Assembly (NCBI RefSeq): GCF_012849095.1 | Contig: NZ_CP051680.1 | Span: 5,580,001 to 5,644,000 of the forward strand | Source: Cohnella herbarum | GTDB taxonomy: Bacteria > Bacillota > Bacilli > Paenibacillales > Paenibacillaceae | Reading direction: 5' to 3' | DNA length: 64,000 bases | Shown here: positions 1 through 12,910 of the stretch, piece after piece | How the letters are laid out: the number at the start of each line of letters is the position of its first letter | Numbering within the stretch: position 1 is the first letter of the stretch | Position numbers and translations under genes: made by a program | Notes under the pieces: model-generated | The model's database searches: none | The model's input: the letters and a program-made list of their open reading frames with translations, nothing else | What the model was told of the DNA's origin: nothing

Positions 1-4
1 CCGG

Positions 5-121
5 TTTGGTGGCAACGGCGGAGGGGTTCCACGCGTACCCATCCCGAACACGACCGTTAAGACCTCCAGCGCCAATGGTACTTGGACCGCAGGGTCCTGG
101 GAGAGTAGGACGTCGCCAAGC
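5..121 (+). rRNA. rrf: 5S ribosomal RNA
   Basis: Matches the Bacillus-type 5S pattern: TTTGGTGGC at the 5' end, the CCGAACAC loop in the middle, GAGAGTAGGACG near the 3' end and GCCAAGC closing the terminal helix with the 5' end. It lies upstream of tRNA-Ile, tRNA-Ala and 23S, and no second 5S follows the 23S. The gene order is therefore 5S-tRNA-tRNA-23S rather than the usual 23S-5S. The 16S gene, presumably upstream, is outside the window. Confidence 0.93.
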
Positions 122-190
122 CGGGCTTTTCTTATCCTTGTCTAAAGGGTTGGAGAAGCGAGAAGGCCCAGCAGCATCGGGCGCAAATAT

Positions 191-267
<77 letters not shown>

Positions 268-292
268 TCTTTCTTAAATGAATACTTCCCAT

Positions 293-368
293 GGGGACTT
301 AGCTCAGCTGGGAGAGCACCTGCCTTGCACGCAGGGGGTCAGCGGTTCGATCCCGCTAGTCTCCACCA
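293..368 (+). tRNA. tRNA-Ala (TGC anticodon)
   Basis: 76-nt cloverleaf with acceptor arms GGGGACT and AGTCTCC (one G-T pair), anticodon loop containing TTGCA (TGC), T-arm GGTTCGATCC and encoded CCA. Second spacer tRNA, 25 nt after tRNA-Ile and upstream of the 23S processing stem. Confidence 0.97.
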
Positions 369-461
369 TGAGACTTTCCAATGCACATTAGCAACACGTT
401 GTTTCACAACGTTGACTGCCCGATGCGCAGCGAGACGATCTTATGATCGCTCGACTTGTAC

Positions 462-529
462 CTTGAAAACTGGATAGCGAAGTAAAGCGCGAATTAGAAG
501 AAGTTTAGTATCATCTCTGCCTTACTAGT
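462..529 (+). other. 5' half of the 23S precursor processing stem
   Basis: Four blocks here are perfectly complementary, in reverse order, to blocks downstream of the 23S: CTTGAAAACTGGAT (462-475) with 3645-3658, GCGAAGTAAAGCG (477-489) with 3632-3644, AGAAGAAG (496-503) with 3621-3628, and TTACTAGT (522-529) with 3597-3604. Such flanking stems loop out the 23S and are cut by RNase III-type enzymes. The cut sites themselves are not visible from sequence. Confidence 0.85.
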
Positions 530-548
530 GTCAACAATTGTATGCGGA

Positions 549-648
549 GGGATATCGATTCTGTTCGACTCATGCACGAGTGTTACGGTCGCCGTCTTTG
601 ACGGAGCCTAGTAACGAACGCGCATCGGAGAAACAGAATCGATATCCC
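549..648 (+). repeat. Long perfect hairpin just upstream of mature 23S
   Basis: A 17-nt arm at 549-565 (starts GGGATATCGATT) is the exact reverse complement of 632-648. The 66-nt loop holds further short inverted pairs (GTTAC/GTAAC, CCGTC/GACGG). The element lies inside the large processing stem and ends 8 nt before the predicted 23S 5' end. It resembles an inserted RNase III substrate in the precursor, by analogy with 23S intervening sequences; its function is inferred. Confidence 0.8.
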
Positions 649-656
649 GGAGCATT

Positions 657-3584
<2,928 letters not shown>

Positions 3585-3596
3585 TAAACGAATGAT

Positions 3597-3713
3597 ACTA
3601 GTAATACAAATGTTACTCACCTTCTTCTGACCGCTTTACTTCGCATCCAGTTTTCAAGGCGCAAGCCCATGAGACGAAGTTTTCTTCAACAAGGAGATGA
3701 CATCGTCTTTTTT
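3597..3713 (+). terminator. 3' half of the rRNA processing stem and probable operon end
   Basis: 3597-3658 holds the complements of the upstream processing blocks (see 462-529). AGACGA (3672-3677) can then pair with TCGTCT (3703-3708) in front of a run of six T. The loop is long (25 nt), so the terminator part is uncertain, but no 5S or other gene follows. Confidence 0.45.
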
Positions 3714-3751
3714 GCGTTTTTATTTTACGCAAGTCGAACGTTGAGCTGCAA

Positions 3752-4166
3752 CGAATAACATTATCTCATACTGCTATTCGTTCCTAAAGTTACCCGGAGA
3801 GCCGCATAACGTTATGCCATAACGCTATCTCTCCTCGGAAGAAGAAAAAGGATCGATTTCAAAGAAATAACGTTACGCTATATCGCTATTTGACCCCGAA
3901 GACACCCGGAGAACCGAAATAACGTTATGTCATAGCGTTATTTCACCACTTAAGAGGAAACACACCAACCCCAACAAATAACGGAACGCCGTTCCGCTAT
4001 TCACCTCCAACTCACCTAGAAAGCTGCAATAAAGGAACGGGATTCCGCTATCCCGGTCGTACATGGGGAAAATGGCGCAATCCCAAAGAAATAACGGAAT
4101 AACCTGCCGCTATTAGTCCGGGACTCACCCCGAGAGCCGCAACAGCGGATTCTAGTTCCGCTATTG
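3752..4166. repeat. Array of eight small palindromes with alternating 51/~61 bp spacing
   Basis: Eight imperfect palindromes of 26-29 bp start at about 3752, 3803, 3865, 3916, 3976, 4027, 4089 and 4140. Their core reads ATAACG...CGCTATT. Spacing alternates 51, 62, 51, 60, 51, 62, 51, so the higher-order unit is a pair of about 112 bp. The short gaps often end in CCGGAGAGCCG-like sequence. Mismatched positions read A:C on the + strand but G:U on the - strand transcript, which suggests the structured RNA, if any, is read from the - strand. The stretch 3714-4366 holds no gene. Confidence 0.85.
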
Positions 4167-4366
4167 CGCGCCACAAAGGCAAGCTCTATATTGTTAGGCA
4201 ATCCCTTCGCACCGAATGATCTGATGACCCTAAAGTTTGGCGCCACATATACCCATTGTTCAGCTATCTATAGAAATTTTCCCCTGTTCTCCCATAAACT
4301 CAGTTGCCGCATATTCGCTCCCGATGCAAACAATACCGATACCTATTACTCGGGAGGTATCCATTC

Positions 4367-5602
4367 ATGACAATTTTGCGAAGTTTAGGCAAGCAAATTT
4401 GGACGACCGCCTTAATCGCATCTTTGGTGCTCGCGATAAACGGATGTACGGATGCGGACCACTTGAAATCGAACGATAAGCGCATCGAAAATAAGATAAT
4501 CCCCAAATCCTCCGACAAAATCGAACCTCGTGCTCTATCCGACAAGGATTATCGTTCCTTAAGCCAAGCGGACGACAGTCGTCCGGCTTCGGTGATGAGC
4601 ATCCAAAAACCGGTACGCGCGATCTATGTGACTTCCTACGTGGCCAACGGAAGCCGAATGGGCCAGTTGATCGACCTAGTCAATCAGACGGAGTTGAACG
4701 CGATGGTACTGGATATTAACAGCGGGATCTCCCTCTCCTCCCCCGTGCTTACCGGGAAGAAAAAATCCTATGTTATGCCGGTGCTGTCGAACAAGAAGTC
4801 GGCGCTGCGTTTTCGCGAAGTCGTCAAGCAATTAAAAAAACAAAATATCTATCTCATCGCAAGAATCGTTACGTTCAAGAATCCAACTTTGGTTTACGCA
4901 AAACCCGAATGGGCGCTGAAAAAGAAAAACGGTAAAGTCTGGACGGACCGCAATGGAACGCCGTGGATCGATCCCTATCGTGAGGAGGCTTGGGAGTATC
5001 CGCTCGCCTTGGCGGAGATGGCGGCAAAGATCGGGTTCGATGAAATTCAATACGATTATGTGAGGTTCCCGGAAAACGGTTCGAAAGTCGATCGCGAAGT
5101 TGCGTACGCTAATAAGTCAGGTTGGACGAAAAGCGAGGCGATTCACAAGTTCCTGCACCGAGCGAATCTGAGAGCCCATAAGCATGGCGTGAAAGTCTCC
5201 GCGGACGTGTTCGGTATGGTTGGTTCCTCGGATGACGATATGGGAATCGGTCAGAAATGGGACTCGATCGTGACGGAGGTTGATGTCATCTCTCCGATGA
5301 TCTATCCGTCGCACTATTCGGAGGGAATGTGGGGAGTCAATCATCCGGATCTGCGGCCTGGAGCCATTGTTGCCCGAGCTCTGAAAGATACAGTAAAGCA
5401 TAATCAGAAATTGAACGAGCAAGGAATCGCGACCGCGAAGGTTCGTCCTTGGCTGCAAGGCTTCACGGCAGGTTGGGTACATCCTCATCAGAAATACGGG
5501 GAAGCTCAAATTCGCGAGCAAATAGTAGCCGCGCGCAAGGCCGGATTTAACTCCTACATGATTTGGAATTCGGCAAACCGCTACCCCAAATTTACTACCT
5601 GA
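4367..5602 (+). CDS. Lipoprotein, putative glycoside hydrolase (DUF4015 type)
   Basis: 411 residues. The start is ATG 4367, placed 9 nt after CGGGAGGT; a further-upstream in-frame ATG has no ribosome site. A hydrophobic N-terminus ends in LAINGC, a lipobox with Cys27, so it is probably a membrane-anchored exported protein. From about residue 82 to the end the protein looks like a TIM-barrel glycosidase-like domain of the DUF4015 family: VRAIYVTSYV at its start, the DEIQYDYVRFP block in the middle and SYMIWNSANRYP at the C-terminus. Family members are predicted polysaccharide or cell-wall glycosidases, but their substrate is unknown. It stands alone between the palindrome array and guaB. Confidence 0.85.
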   Translation: MTILRSLGKQIWTTALIASLVLAINGCTDADHLKSNDKRIENKIIPKSSDKIEPRALSDKDYRSLSQADDSRPASVMSIQKPVRAIYVTSYVANGSRMGQLIDLVNQTELNAMVLDINSGISLSSPVLTGKKKSYVMPVLSNKKSALRFREVVKQLKKQNIYLIARIVTFKNPTLVYAKPEWALKKKNGKVWTDRNGTPWIDPYREEAWEYPLALAEMAAKIGFDEIQYDYVRFPENGSKVDREVAYANKSGWTKSEAIHKFLHRANLRAHKHGVKVSADVFGMVGSSDDDMGIGQKWDSIVTEVDVISPMIYPSHYSEGMWGVNHPDLRPGAIVARALKDTVKHNQKLNEQGIATAKVRPWLQGFTAGWVHPHQKYGEAQIREQIVAARKAGFNSYMIWNSANRYPKFTT

Positions 5603-5664
5603 GATGGATAGTATTGGATTGAAGAATGCTTATGTGATGCGGTTTCCGACGCTTTCGAATGTGC

Positions 5665-5693
5665 TTGACAGCCTATGATGCCTCTGCTAAGAT
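5665..5693 (+). promoter_or_regulatory. Sigma-A promoter of guaB
   Basis: TTGACA (5665-5670), a 17-nt spacer and TAAGAT (5688-5693), about 60 nt upstream of the guaB start. No riboswitch-like structure is evident in the short leader. Confidence 0.75.
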
Positions 5694-5747
5694 TGACGAT
5701 AATCAATCGGAGACAATAGCTGGTGAAGCAACCGGCAAAGGGGGTAA

Positions 5748-7211
<1,464 letters not shown>

Positions 7212-7239
7212 ATCCTGCTTGGGTTAAACTTATAGAGGA

Positions 7240-7276
7240 GCCGAGGGACAGGAATTTCATCTGACCTCGGCTTTTT
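7240..7276 (+). terminator. Terminator of guaB
   Basis: GCCGAGG (7240-7246) pairs with CCTCGGC (7265-7271), with ACAG/CTGA pairing inside, followed by five T. Confidence 0.88.
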
Positions 7277-7337
7277 CCTTTGTATGTCGTATGTTACAAT
7301 AAGACGGAAGTATTTTATCGGAAAAGGGGAGAATGTG

Positions 7338-8678
7338 TTGAATCGTCATCATCTATTGCTATTACCTAAATCATTCTTTACGAAGCGGTTCGTCGCCGTC
7401 CTCGTTCTCGTTAGTTTTCTGTTCCTGTTCGGTCTGTCTTCTATCGCTTCCGCGGCGGATGAGGTTCCAGGAGCTCCCCAATTGGATGCTAAATCTGCGG
7501 TTCTAATGGATGCGGAAAGCGGGCAAGTCTTGTACCAACTCAATGGAGACGATGCTAAGCCGCCTGCCAGCATGTCGAAAATGATGACGGAATATCTGGT
7601 TTCCAAAGCCGTCAAACAAGGCAAGCTATCTTGGGATGAAACCGTGAGCATTTCTGAGACTGCCGCTAGCCAAAAAGGTAGCCGTATATTCCTTGCCCAA
7701 GGCGATAAACATACGATTAAAGAACTCTACATTGCAATGGCGGTCGGTTCCGCGAACGATGCGACGGCTCAATTGGCCGTATCCGTAGCCGGAAGCGAAG
7801 AAAATTTTGCGAAGCTCATGAACGAAACCGCAGTAGAGTTGGGAATGAAGAACTCTCATTTTATTAACTCGACGGGTCTTGATCGCGCGGATATGCCGGA
7901 AAAATTCCGTCCTTCCTCCATCGAAGGGGAAACGATGATGTCCGCCAAGGACTCGGCTATTCTGGCTTACCACATTCTGAAAGAAGAGCCTGAATTTCTG
8001 GAAACGGCGAAGATCCCGTCTTACAAGTTCCGCGAGCGCGACAAAACGCCGATCACGAACTGGAACTGGATGCTGGAAAGCAACGTCAACGTGCCTAACT
8101 TCAAGAAATTCGCTTATAAAGGCGTCGACGGTTTGAAAACCGGTCATACTTCTAACGCGGGCAACTGCTTTACGGGTACCGCTTTGCAGAACGGCACTCG
8201 GCTTATTGCCGTCGTAATGGGTGTTCCGGGCGGCACGAATGACGGTAAACGCTTCTTGGAAACGGCGAAGCTGTTCGACTACGGTTTCAAAAGTTTCGAG
8301 AAGAAAACGATTCTGGAAGCGAAATCCGTCGTGCCTGAGTACGAGACCTTGAAAGTCAAGAAGGGCAAGTCGAAGAAGCTGCCGGTCGTAACGGCAACGG
8401 ATATTACAGTGTTGATTCCTAAAGGACAAGCGGTTGTACCGGTCGTTCAGGAAGTGAAGAGTACGCAGGATCCTCTTGTAGCTCCGATCAAGCTTGGCGA
8501 TAAAGTGGGAACCGTTACTTACAAGTATAAGGACCCGTCTACGCAGGAAGATATACAAGTTTCGATCGATCTCATCGCTTCGGAGGAAGTAAATAAGGCT
8601 AGTTGGTGGAGATTAATGTTCCGCGCAATCGGTGATTTCTTCTCCGGCCTGTTCCAAGGGATCGTAGATCTTTTCTAA
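7338..8678 (+). CDS. dacA: D-alanyl-D-alanine carboxypeptidase (PBP5 type)
   Basis: 446 residues from TTG 7338, which lies 6 nt after GGGGAG; GTG 7335 is too close and the upstream ATG 7284 has no ribosome site. It trims the terminal D-Ala from peptidoglycan stem peptides outside the membrane. A signal peptide ends near ASAADE. Penicillin-binding motifs are in order: SMSK (residues 78-81, catalytic Ser), SAN and KTGHT. A C-terminal PBP5 domain follows, then an amphipathic anchor helix ending in SGLFQGIVDLF. The place between guaB and pdxS is conserved with Bacillus. Confidence 0.96.
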   Translation: MNRHHLLLLPKSFFTKRFVAVLVLVSFLFLFGLSSIASAADEVPGAPQLDAKSAVLMDAESGQVLYQLNGDDAKPPASMSKMMTEYLVSKAVKQGKLSWDETVSISETAASQKGSRIFLAQGDKHTIKELYIAMAVGSANDATAQLAVSVAGSEENFAKLMNETAVELGMKNSHFINSTGLDRADMPEKFRPSSIEGETMMSAKDSAILAYHILKEEPEFLETAKIPSYKFRERDKTPITNWNWMLESNVNVPNFKKFAYKGVDGLKTGHTSNAGNCFTGTALQNGTRLIAVVMGVPGGTNDGKRFLETAKLFDYGFKSFEKKTILEAKSVVPEYETLKVKKGKSKKLPVVTATDITVLIPKGQAVVPVVQEVKSTQDPLVAPIKLGDKVGTVTYKYKDPSTQEDIQVSIDLIASEEVNKASWWRLMFRAIGDFFSGLFQGIVDLF

Positions 8679-8754
8679 AACCGACTGAAATGGTTGTCTA
8701 TTGTACAATCTTCATGTAAAATTTATTTTTAGAATCTGCGGGAGGCATAAAATA

Positions 8755-9636
8755 ATGGAAACAGGAACTTCGAGAGTTAAACGCGGCATGGCCGAAATGC
8801 AAAAAGGCGGCGTCATCATGGACGTTATGAGCGCCGAGCAAGCTAAAATCGCGGAAGCTGCGGGCGCTACGGCAGTTATGGCGTTGGAAAGAGTACCATC
8901 CGATATCCGTGCAGCAGGCGGAGTGGCCCGTATGGCTAATCCTGAACTCGTAGAAGACGTTATGAAGGTCGTCAGTATTCCCGTAATGGCTAAAGCTCGG
9001 ATCGGCCACTATGTGGAAGCCAAAGTATTGGAGTCCCTGGGCGTCGATTATATCGACGAGAGCGAAGTGCTCACTCCGGCGGACGAAGTGTATCACATCG
9101 ACAAATCGTTGTTTACGATTCCGTTCGTATGCGGCGCGAAAGACTTGGGCGAGGCACTTCGTCGGATTCAAGAAGGAGCTTCGATGCTTCGCACGAAAGG
9201 CGAGCCGGGAACGGGCAATATCGTCGAAGCGGTACGTCATATGCGCATCATTACTGGTCAAGTGCGTAGAATTCAAAACTTGTCCAAAGACGAGCTGTTT
9301 CATGAAGCTAAAGTACTCGGCGTTAACTATGACCTATTGCTTAACGTTCATACTTCCGGACGTCTTCCGGTCGTTAACTTCGCGGCAGGCGGCGTTGCGA
9401 CTCCATCCGATGCCGCGTTGATGATGCATCTGGGCGCGGACGGCGTATTCGTAGGATCCGGTATTTTCAAATCCGATAACCCTGAGAAGTTCGCTCGCGC
9501 AATCGTCGAAGCGACGACTCATTACGAGGATTACGCGTTGATCGCTCGCGTTTCCAAGGATCTGGGCGAGGCGATGAAGGGGATCGACATCTCCAAATTG
9601 CACTCCTCCGAACGGATGCAAGATCGCGGACTTTAA
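8755..9636 (+). CDS. pdxS: Pyridoxal 5'-phosphate synthase subunit PdxS
   Basis: 293 residues; ATG 8755 follows GGGAGG at normal distance. PdxS condenses ribose 5-phosphate, glyceraldehyde 3-phosphate and ammonia into PLP in the DXP-independent route. The (beta/alpha)8 protein forms a dodecamer that binds PdxT. Family landmarks are [37 protein letters not shown] and [16 protein letters not shown]. The next gene is pdxT, but 157 nt with two hairpins separate them. Confidence 0.98.
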   Translation: METGTSRVKRGMAEMQKGGVIMDVMSAEQAKIAEAAGATAVMALERVPSDIRAAGGVARMANPELVEDVMKVVSIPVMAKARIGHYVEAKVLESLGVDYIDESEVLTPADEVYHIDKSLFTIPFVCGAKDLGEALRRIQEGASMLRTKGEPGTGNIVEAVRHMRIITGQVRRIQNLSKDELFHEAKVLGVNYDLLLNVHTSGRLPVVNFAAGGVATPSDAALMMHLGADGVFVGSGIFKSDNPEKFARAIVEATTHYEDYALIARVSKDLGEAMKGIDISKLHSSERMQDRGL

Positions 9637-9644
9637 ACGAGATC

Positions 9645-9756
9645 CGAGTCTAAGCGCATTCGTTTAGCTCGACCGATCGATATAGATTGCCGGTCACATG
9701 CGTTTAACCATCGAGCGGCTTCCATTCGGCATAGCATTATGCCGAAGGAAGCCGCT
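9645..9756 (+). other. Two hairpins between pdxS and pdxT
   Basis: Hairpin 1 is at 9645-9671: CGAG/CTCG closes CTAAGCG/CGTTTAG around a CATT loop. Hairpin 2 is at 9714-9756: AGCGGCTTCC-A-TTCGGCATA pairs with its complement around a GCAT loop, 19 pairs with one bulged A. Neither is followed by a T run, so they look like RNA processing or stabilising elements rather than factor-independent terminators. This is inferred. Confidence 0.7.
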
Positions 9757-9793
9757 TGAGATTTATACTCGTACGGGGAAGAAGGAACTAAGG

Positions 9794-10384
9794 ATGAACA
9801 TCGGAGTATTGGCGCTGCAAGGGGCGGTCGCCGAACATATTCGTAGCATAGAGCTTGCCGGAGGCAAAGGTATTGCCGTTAAGAAGATTGAGCAATTAAA
9901 GGAAATCGACGGACTCGTCATTCCTGGCGGCGAGAGCACGACCATCGGCAAACTGATGCGCAAATACGGCTTTATCGACGCGATCCGGGAATACGCGGAT
10001 CAAGGCAATCCCGTGTTCGGAACATGCGCGGGATTAATCGTGTTAGCCGAGCGCTTGGAAGGCGATGAAGAACCGCATTTGCGATTAATGGATATGACCG
10101 TGGCCCGGAATGCGTTCGGCCGTCAACGGGAGAGCTTCGAGACGGATCTGGACGTAAAGGGGATCGATACTCCGCTAAGGGCGGTGTTCATTCGCGCGCC
10201 GTTAATCAAAGAAGTCGGCGATCGGGTAGAAGTATTGTCGGAATATCAGGGGGAGATCGTAACGGCAAGACAAGGCAACTTGTTGGCGTCCTCATATCAT
10301 CCCGAGTTGACCGATGACTACAGACTGCACGAGTTGTTCATTCGTATGGCCCAAGAAAGGGGACAAACCCATGTTGGACGTTAA
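9794..10384 (+). CDS. pdxT: Pyridoxal 5'-phosphate synthase glutaminase subunit PdxT
   Basis: 196 residues from ATG 9794 (GAAGGAACTAAGG upstream). It hydrolyses glutamine and passes ammonia to PdxS. It is a class I glutamine amidotransferase: the N-terminus IGVLALQG and the GGESTT oxyanion motif are present, Cys78 in GTCAGL is the nucleophile, and SYHPEL near the C-terminus gives His and Glu. The gene ends inside the first codons of serS (14-nt overlap), so the two are translationally linked. Confidence 0.97.
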   Translation: MNIGVLALQGAVAEHIRSIELAGGKGIAVKKIEQLKEIDGLVIPGGESTTIGKLMRKYGFIDAIREYADQGNPVFGTCAGLIVLAERLEGDEEPHLRLMDMTVARNAFGRQRESFETDLDVKGIDTPLRAVFIRAPLIKEVGDRVEVLSEYQGEIVTARQGNLLASSYHPELTDDYRLHELFIRMAQERGQTHVGR

Positions 10385-11657
10385 ACTGCTCCGCAATGAT
10401 TATGATAAGGTCGCGCAAGCCCTTAGCCATCGTAATGCTTCATTAGACCTGATCGCGGCTTTTCCTCAGCTTGACGTTAGCCGCCGCGAGAAACTCACGG
10501 AGAGCGAGCAGCTTAAGAACCGTCGTAACGTCGTATCCCAGGACGTTGCGAAGCTTAAGAAGAGCGGCGAGAACGCAGACGAGCTGATCGCGGAGATGCG
10601 GAACGTGAACGACCGGATTAAGTTGCTGGACGATGAAGTACGCGAGATCGAAGCCGAAATGGATACATTGCTGCTGTCTATCCCTAACGTTCCTCATGAG
10701 AGCGTTCCTATCGGCGCTTCTGAAGAAGATAATATTGTTCTACGCAGCATAGGGGAACCGACGAAATTCGATTACGATGCGAAACCCCACTGGGAATTAG
10801 GCACGGAGCTCGGCATTCTGGATTTCGAAGCGGCCGCCAAAGTTACCGGCTCTCGTTTTGTATTTTACAAAGGGTTAGGCGCGCGCCTTGAGCGGGCTCT
10901 AATCAATCTTATGATGGATCTGCATTCCGACCAGCATGGGTATGAAGAAATTCTGCCTCCGTATATCGTTAATCGCGATAGCTTGATCGGTACGTCGCAG
11001 CTCCCGAAATTCGCGGAGGATCTGTTCAAGATCGAAGGAACGGATTATTTCCTCATTCCAACGGCCGAAGTTCCGGTAACGAACTTTCACCGAGAAGAAA
11101 TTCTGCCTTCCGACGCGCTTCCTAAAGCTTTTGTAGCGTTCAGCGGCTGTTTCCGCTCCGAGGCCGGTGCTTCCGGTAGAGATACGCGGGGATTGATTCG
11201 GCAGCATCAATTCAACAAAGTAGAACTCGTTCAACTGGTTGCGCCGGATAAATCTTACGAAGTACTGGAGCAACTGACTGGCCACGCGGAGCGCGTGCTG
11301 CAATTGCTTGAATTGCCTTACCGGGTACTTGCGTTATGTACGGGAGATATGGGTTTTGCTTCCGCGAAAACCTATGACTTGGAAGTATGGCTTCCGAGCG
11401 CGGGGACGTATCGCGAGATTTCCTCTTGCACGAATTTCGAGGATTTCCAAGCGCGCAGAGCGGGCATTCGCTATCGTCCAGAGAACGGCGCGAAGCCGGA
11501 ATTCGTGCACACGCTTAATGGCTCGGGCTTGGCGCTCGGTCGTACGGTTGCCGCCATCATTGAGAACTACCAGCAAGCGGACGGTACGGTTAAAGTTCCG
11601 GATGCGTTAAAACCATACATGGGCGGACTCGAATATATTGCTCCGCGCAGGGGTTGA
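10371..11657 (+). CDS. serS: Serine-tRNA ligase
   Basis: 428 residues; ATG 10371 with AAAGGGG upstream, starting 14 nt before the end of pdxT. It charges tRNA-Ser. An N-terminal coiled-coil arm spans roughly residues 30-100 and reaches the long variable arm of the tRNA. The class II motifs are visible: FRSEAG with [13 protein letters not shown] (motif 2) and [10 protein letters not shown] (motif 3). No T-box leader lies in front of it, unlike in B. subtilis; expression seems tied to pdxT. A serine tRNA gene follows 76 nt downstream. Confidence 0.98.
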   Translation: MLDVKLLRNDYDKVAQALSHRNASLDLIAAFPQLDVSRREKLTESEQLKNRRNVVSQDVAKLKKSGENADELIAEMRNVNDRIKLLDDEVREIEAEMDTLLLSIPNVPHESVPIGASEEDNIVLRSIGEPTKFDYDAKPHWELGTELGILDFEAAAKVTGSRFVFYKGLGARLERALINLMMDLHSDQHGYEEILPPYIVNRDSLIGTSQLPKFAEDLFKIEGTDYFLIPTAEVPVTNFHREEILPSDALPKAFVAFSGCFRSEAGASGRDTRGLIRQHQFNKVELVQLVAPDKSYEVLEQLTGHAERVLQLLELPYRVLALCTGDMGFASAKTYDLEVWLPSAGTYREISSCTNFEDFQARRAGIRYRPENGAKPEFVHTLNGSGLALGRTVAAIIENYQQADGTVKVPDALKPYMGGLEYIAPRRG

Positions 11658-11733
11658 AGTCAACCTGTCGAATGTGATATGATAACTGGGCAGTATCGGT
11701 CGAACCTTCACGGGTGAGTCGTCTGCCAGTCGT

Positions 11734-11822
11734 GGAGAGGTACCGAAGCGGTCATAACGGGGCGGTCTTGAAAACCGTTAGGGTGCAAGCCCACGTGGGT
11801 TCGAATCCCACCCTCTCCGCCA
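11734..11822 (+). tRNA. tRNA-Ser (TGA anticodon)
   Basis: 89-nt class II tRNA: acceptor arms GGAGAGG and CCTCTCC, anticodon loop TCTTGAAAA (TGA), a long variable arm, T-arm GGTTCGAATCC, discriminator G and encoded CCA. Its last 21 nt are repeated three more times downstream (see the 191-bp tandem repeat). Confidence 0.96.
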
Positions 11823-12497
11823 TACGCGAAAAACAAGTCCGATTCCTGTGAAGGAATCGGTTTTTTGCGTGTGGCGGTGGGATGAGAACGGGCCGTTAAG
11901 CGAACATGCCCTAAGGCATGTTCGTAGGCCCCGGCGTGATAGTCGCAATAAGCGTAAAGGTGCTAACTAGCACCAGGAACGCAGCGACGGAGCGAATCCC
12001 ACCCTCTCTGCCATACGCGAAAAACAAGTCCGATTCCTGTGAAGGAATCGGTTTTTTGCGTGTGGCGGTGGGATGAGAACGGGCCGTTAAGCGAACATGC
12101 CCTAAGGCATGTTCGTAGGCCCCGGCGTGATAGTCGCAATAAGCGTAAAGGTGCTAACTAGCACCAGGAACGCAGCGACGGAGCGAATCCCACCCTCTCT
12201 GCCATACGCGAAAAACAAGTCCGATTCCTGTGAAGGAATCGGTTTTTTGCGTGTGGCGGTGGGATGAGAACGGGCCGTTAAGCGAACATGCCCTAAGGCA
12301 TGTTCGTAGGCCCCGGCGTGATAGTCGCAATAAGCGTAAGGTGCTAACTAGCACCAGGAACGCAGCGACGGAGCGAATCCCACCCTCTCCGCCATACGCG
12401 AAAAACAAGTCCGATTCCTGTGAAGGAATCGGTTTTTTGCGCAGTCGCAAATCTGTAGCCGTGTTTTCAAGGCTACGTGAGACGGAGCGAATCCCTC
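11802..12497 (+). repeat. 191-bp tandem repeats built on the tRNA-Ser 3' end
   Basis: Near-identical units start at 11821, 12012, 12203 and 12393 (periods 191, 191, 190; the third lacks one A). Each period carries the tRNA-Ser 3' end (CGAATCCCACCCTCTC + YGCCA), a terminator (first copy CCGATTCC 11839-11846, GGAATCGG 11853-11860, then T6), an inverted and shortened copy of the tRNA end (TGGCGGTGGGAT), a GAACATGCC/GGCATGTTC hairpin and a nested GTCGC...GGTGCT/AGCACC...GCGAC stem. The fourth copy is cut after the terminator; a diverged tail continues to about 12497 with a different stem (GTAGCC/GGCTAC). Apparent reading frames here come from the repeats. Confidence 0.93.
11839..11866 (+). terminator. 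Terminator after tRNA-Ser
   Basis: CCGATTCC, loop TGTGAA, GGAATCGG, then six T. Flanking ACGC-GAAAAA and TTTTTTGCGT extend the stem, so it can work on both strands. The same hairpin recurs in each tandem unit (about 12030, 12221 and 12411). Confidence 0.9.
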
Positions 12498-12547
12498 GCA
12501 TAAGAAAACGCCAATGGGTCAACCTAACGAAGGTGGAGGTGATCACG

Positions 12548-12895
12548 ATGGCAAATAAAGACGAATGGACCGTGCCGCAGGACGATCTAGCCGAAGCTTG
12601 GCAACAGGTGCTGCCTGAACGATTGAACGACGGCGATCAAGCCGAGGTCATCGCTAACGGAACGGATCCTCGTTCGCTTCAAGTTACGATCAAGACGGCG
12701 GGACACCAGAAGCTGGAATTCGATTTCGCCGTTCAGTACGTAGACAGCCGGGAAATCGATATTCAACTGACGGACGTAGAGAAAGACGGGCAGTCGGTCG
12801 ACGAACGAACCGATATTATGCAGGATTTGATTCAGGATTATCGTCGTCACCTGCACGAAACGGCGCAAGCCTTGCATCATTTTACGCATTCGTAG
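12548..12895 (+). CDS. Small hypothetical protein
   Basis: 115 residues; ATG 12548 follows GGAGGTGATC at ideal distance. The open frame extends upstream only through repeat DNA. Acidic and soluble with no signal or membrane segment. The middle (residues about 40-90) has alternating hydrophobic residues suggesting beta strands, and the C-terminal third is likely helical with a His-rich end (HETAQALHHF). I do not recognise the family. It is followed 15 nt later by another small gene and then by sspP, so it may belong to a sporulation-related operon; that is context only. Confidence 0.75.
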   Translation: MANKDEWTVPQDDLAEAWQQVLPERLNDGDQAEVIANGTDPRSLQVTIKTAGHQKLEFDFAVQYVDSREIDIQLTDVEKDGQSVDERTDIMQDLIQDYRRHLHETAQALHHFTHS

Positions 12896-12910
12896 AAGGA
12901 GGTAATGAAG

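Noticed and set aside
3752..4166. CRISPR array
   Set aside because: Units vary in sequence, are palindromic throughout, the spacing alternates between two values, the gaps share motifs, and no cas genes are near.
7626..8558. Long - strand frame opposite dacA (310 codons)
   Set aside because: It mirrors a well-supported dacA, has Arg-rich low-complexity translation and no start signal.
10250..10370. T-box leader for serS
   Set aside because: The stretch is pdxT coding sequence and lacks the T-box consensus and a terminator.
12154..12546. Reading frames across the 191-bp tandem repeats (both strands)
   Set aside because: They consist of repeated terminator and tRNA-end sequence without ribosome sites; the real gene starts at ATG 12548.
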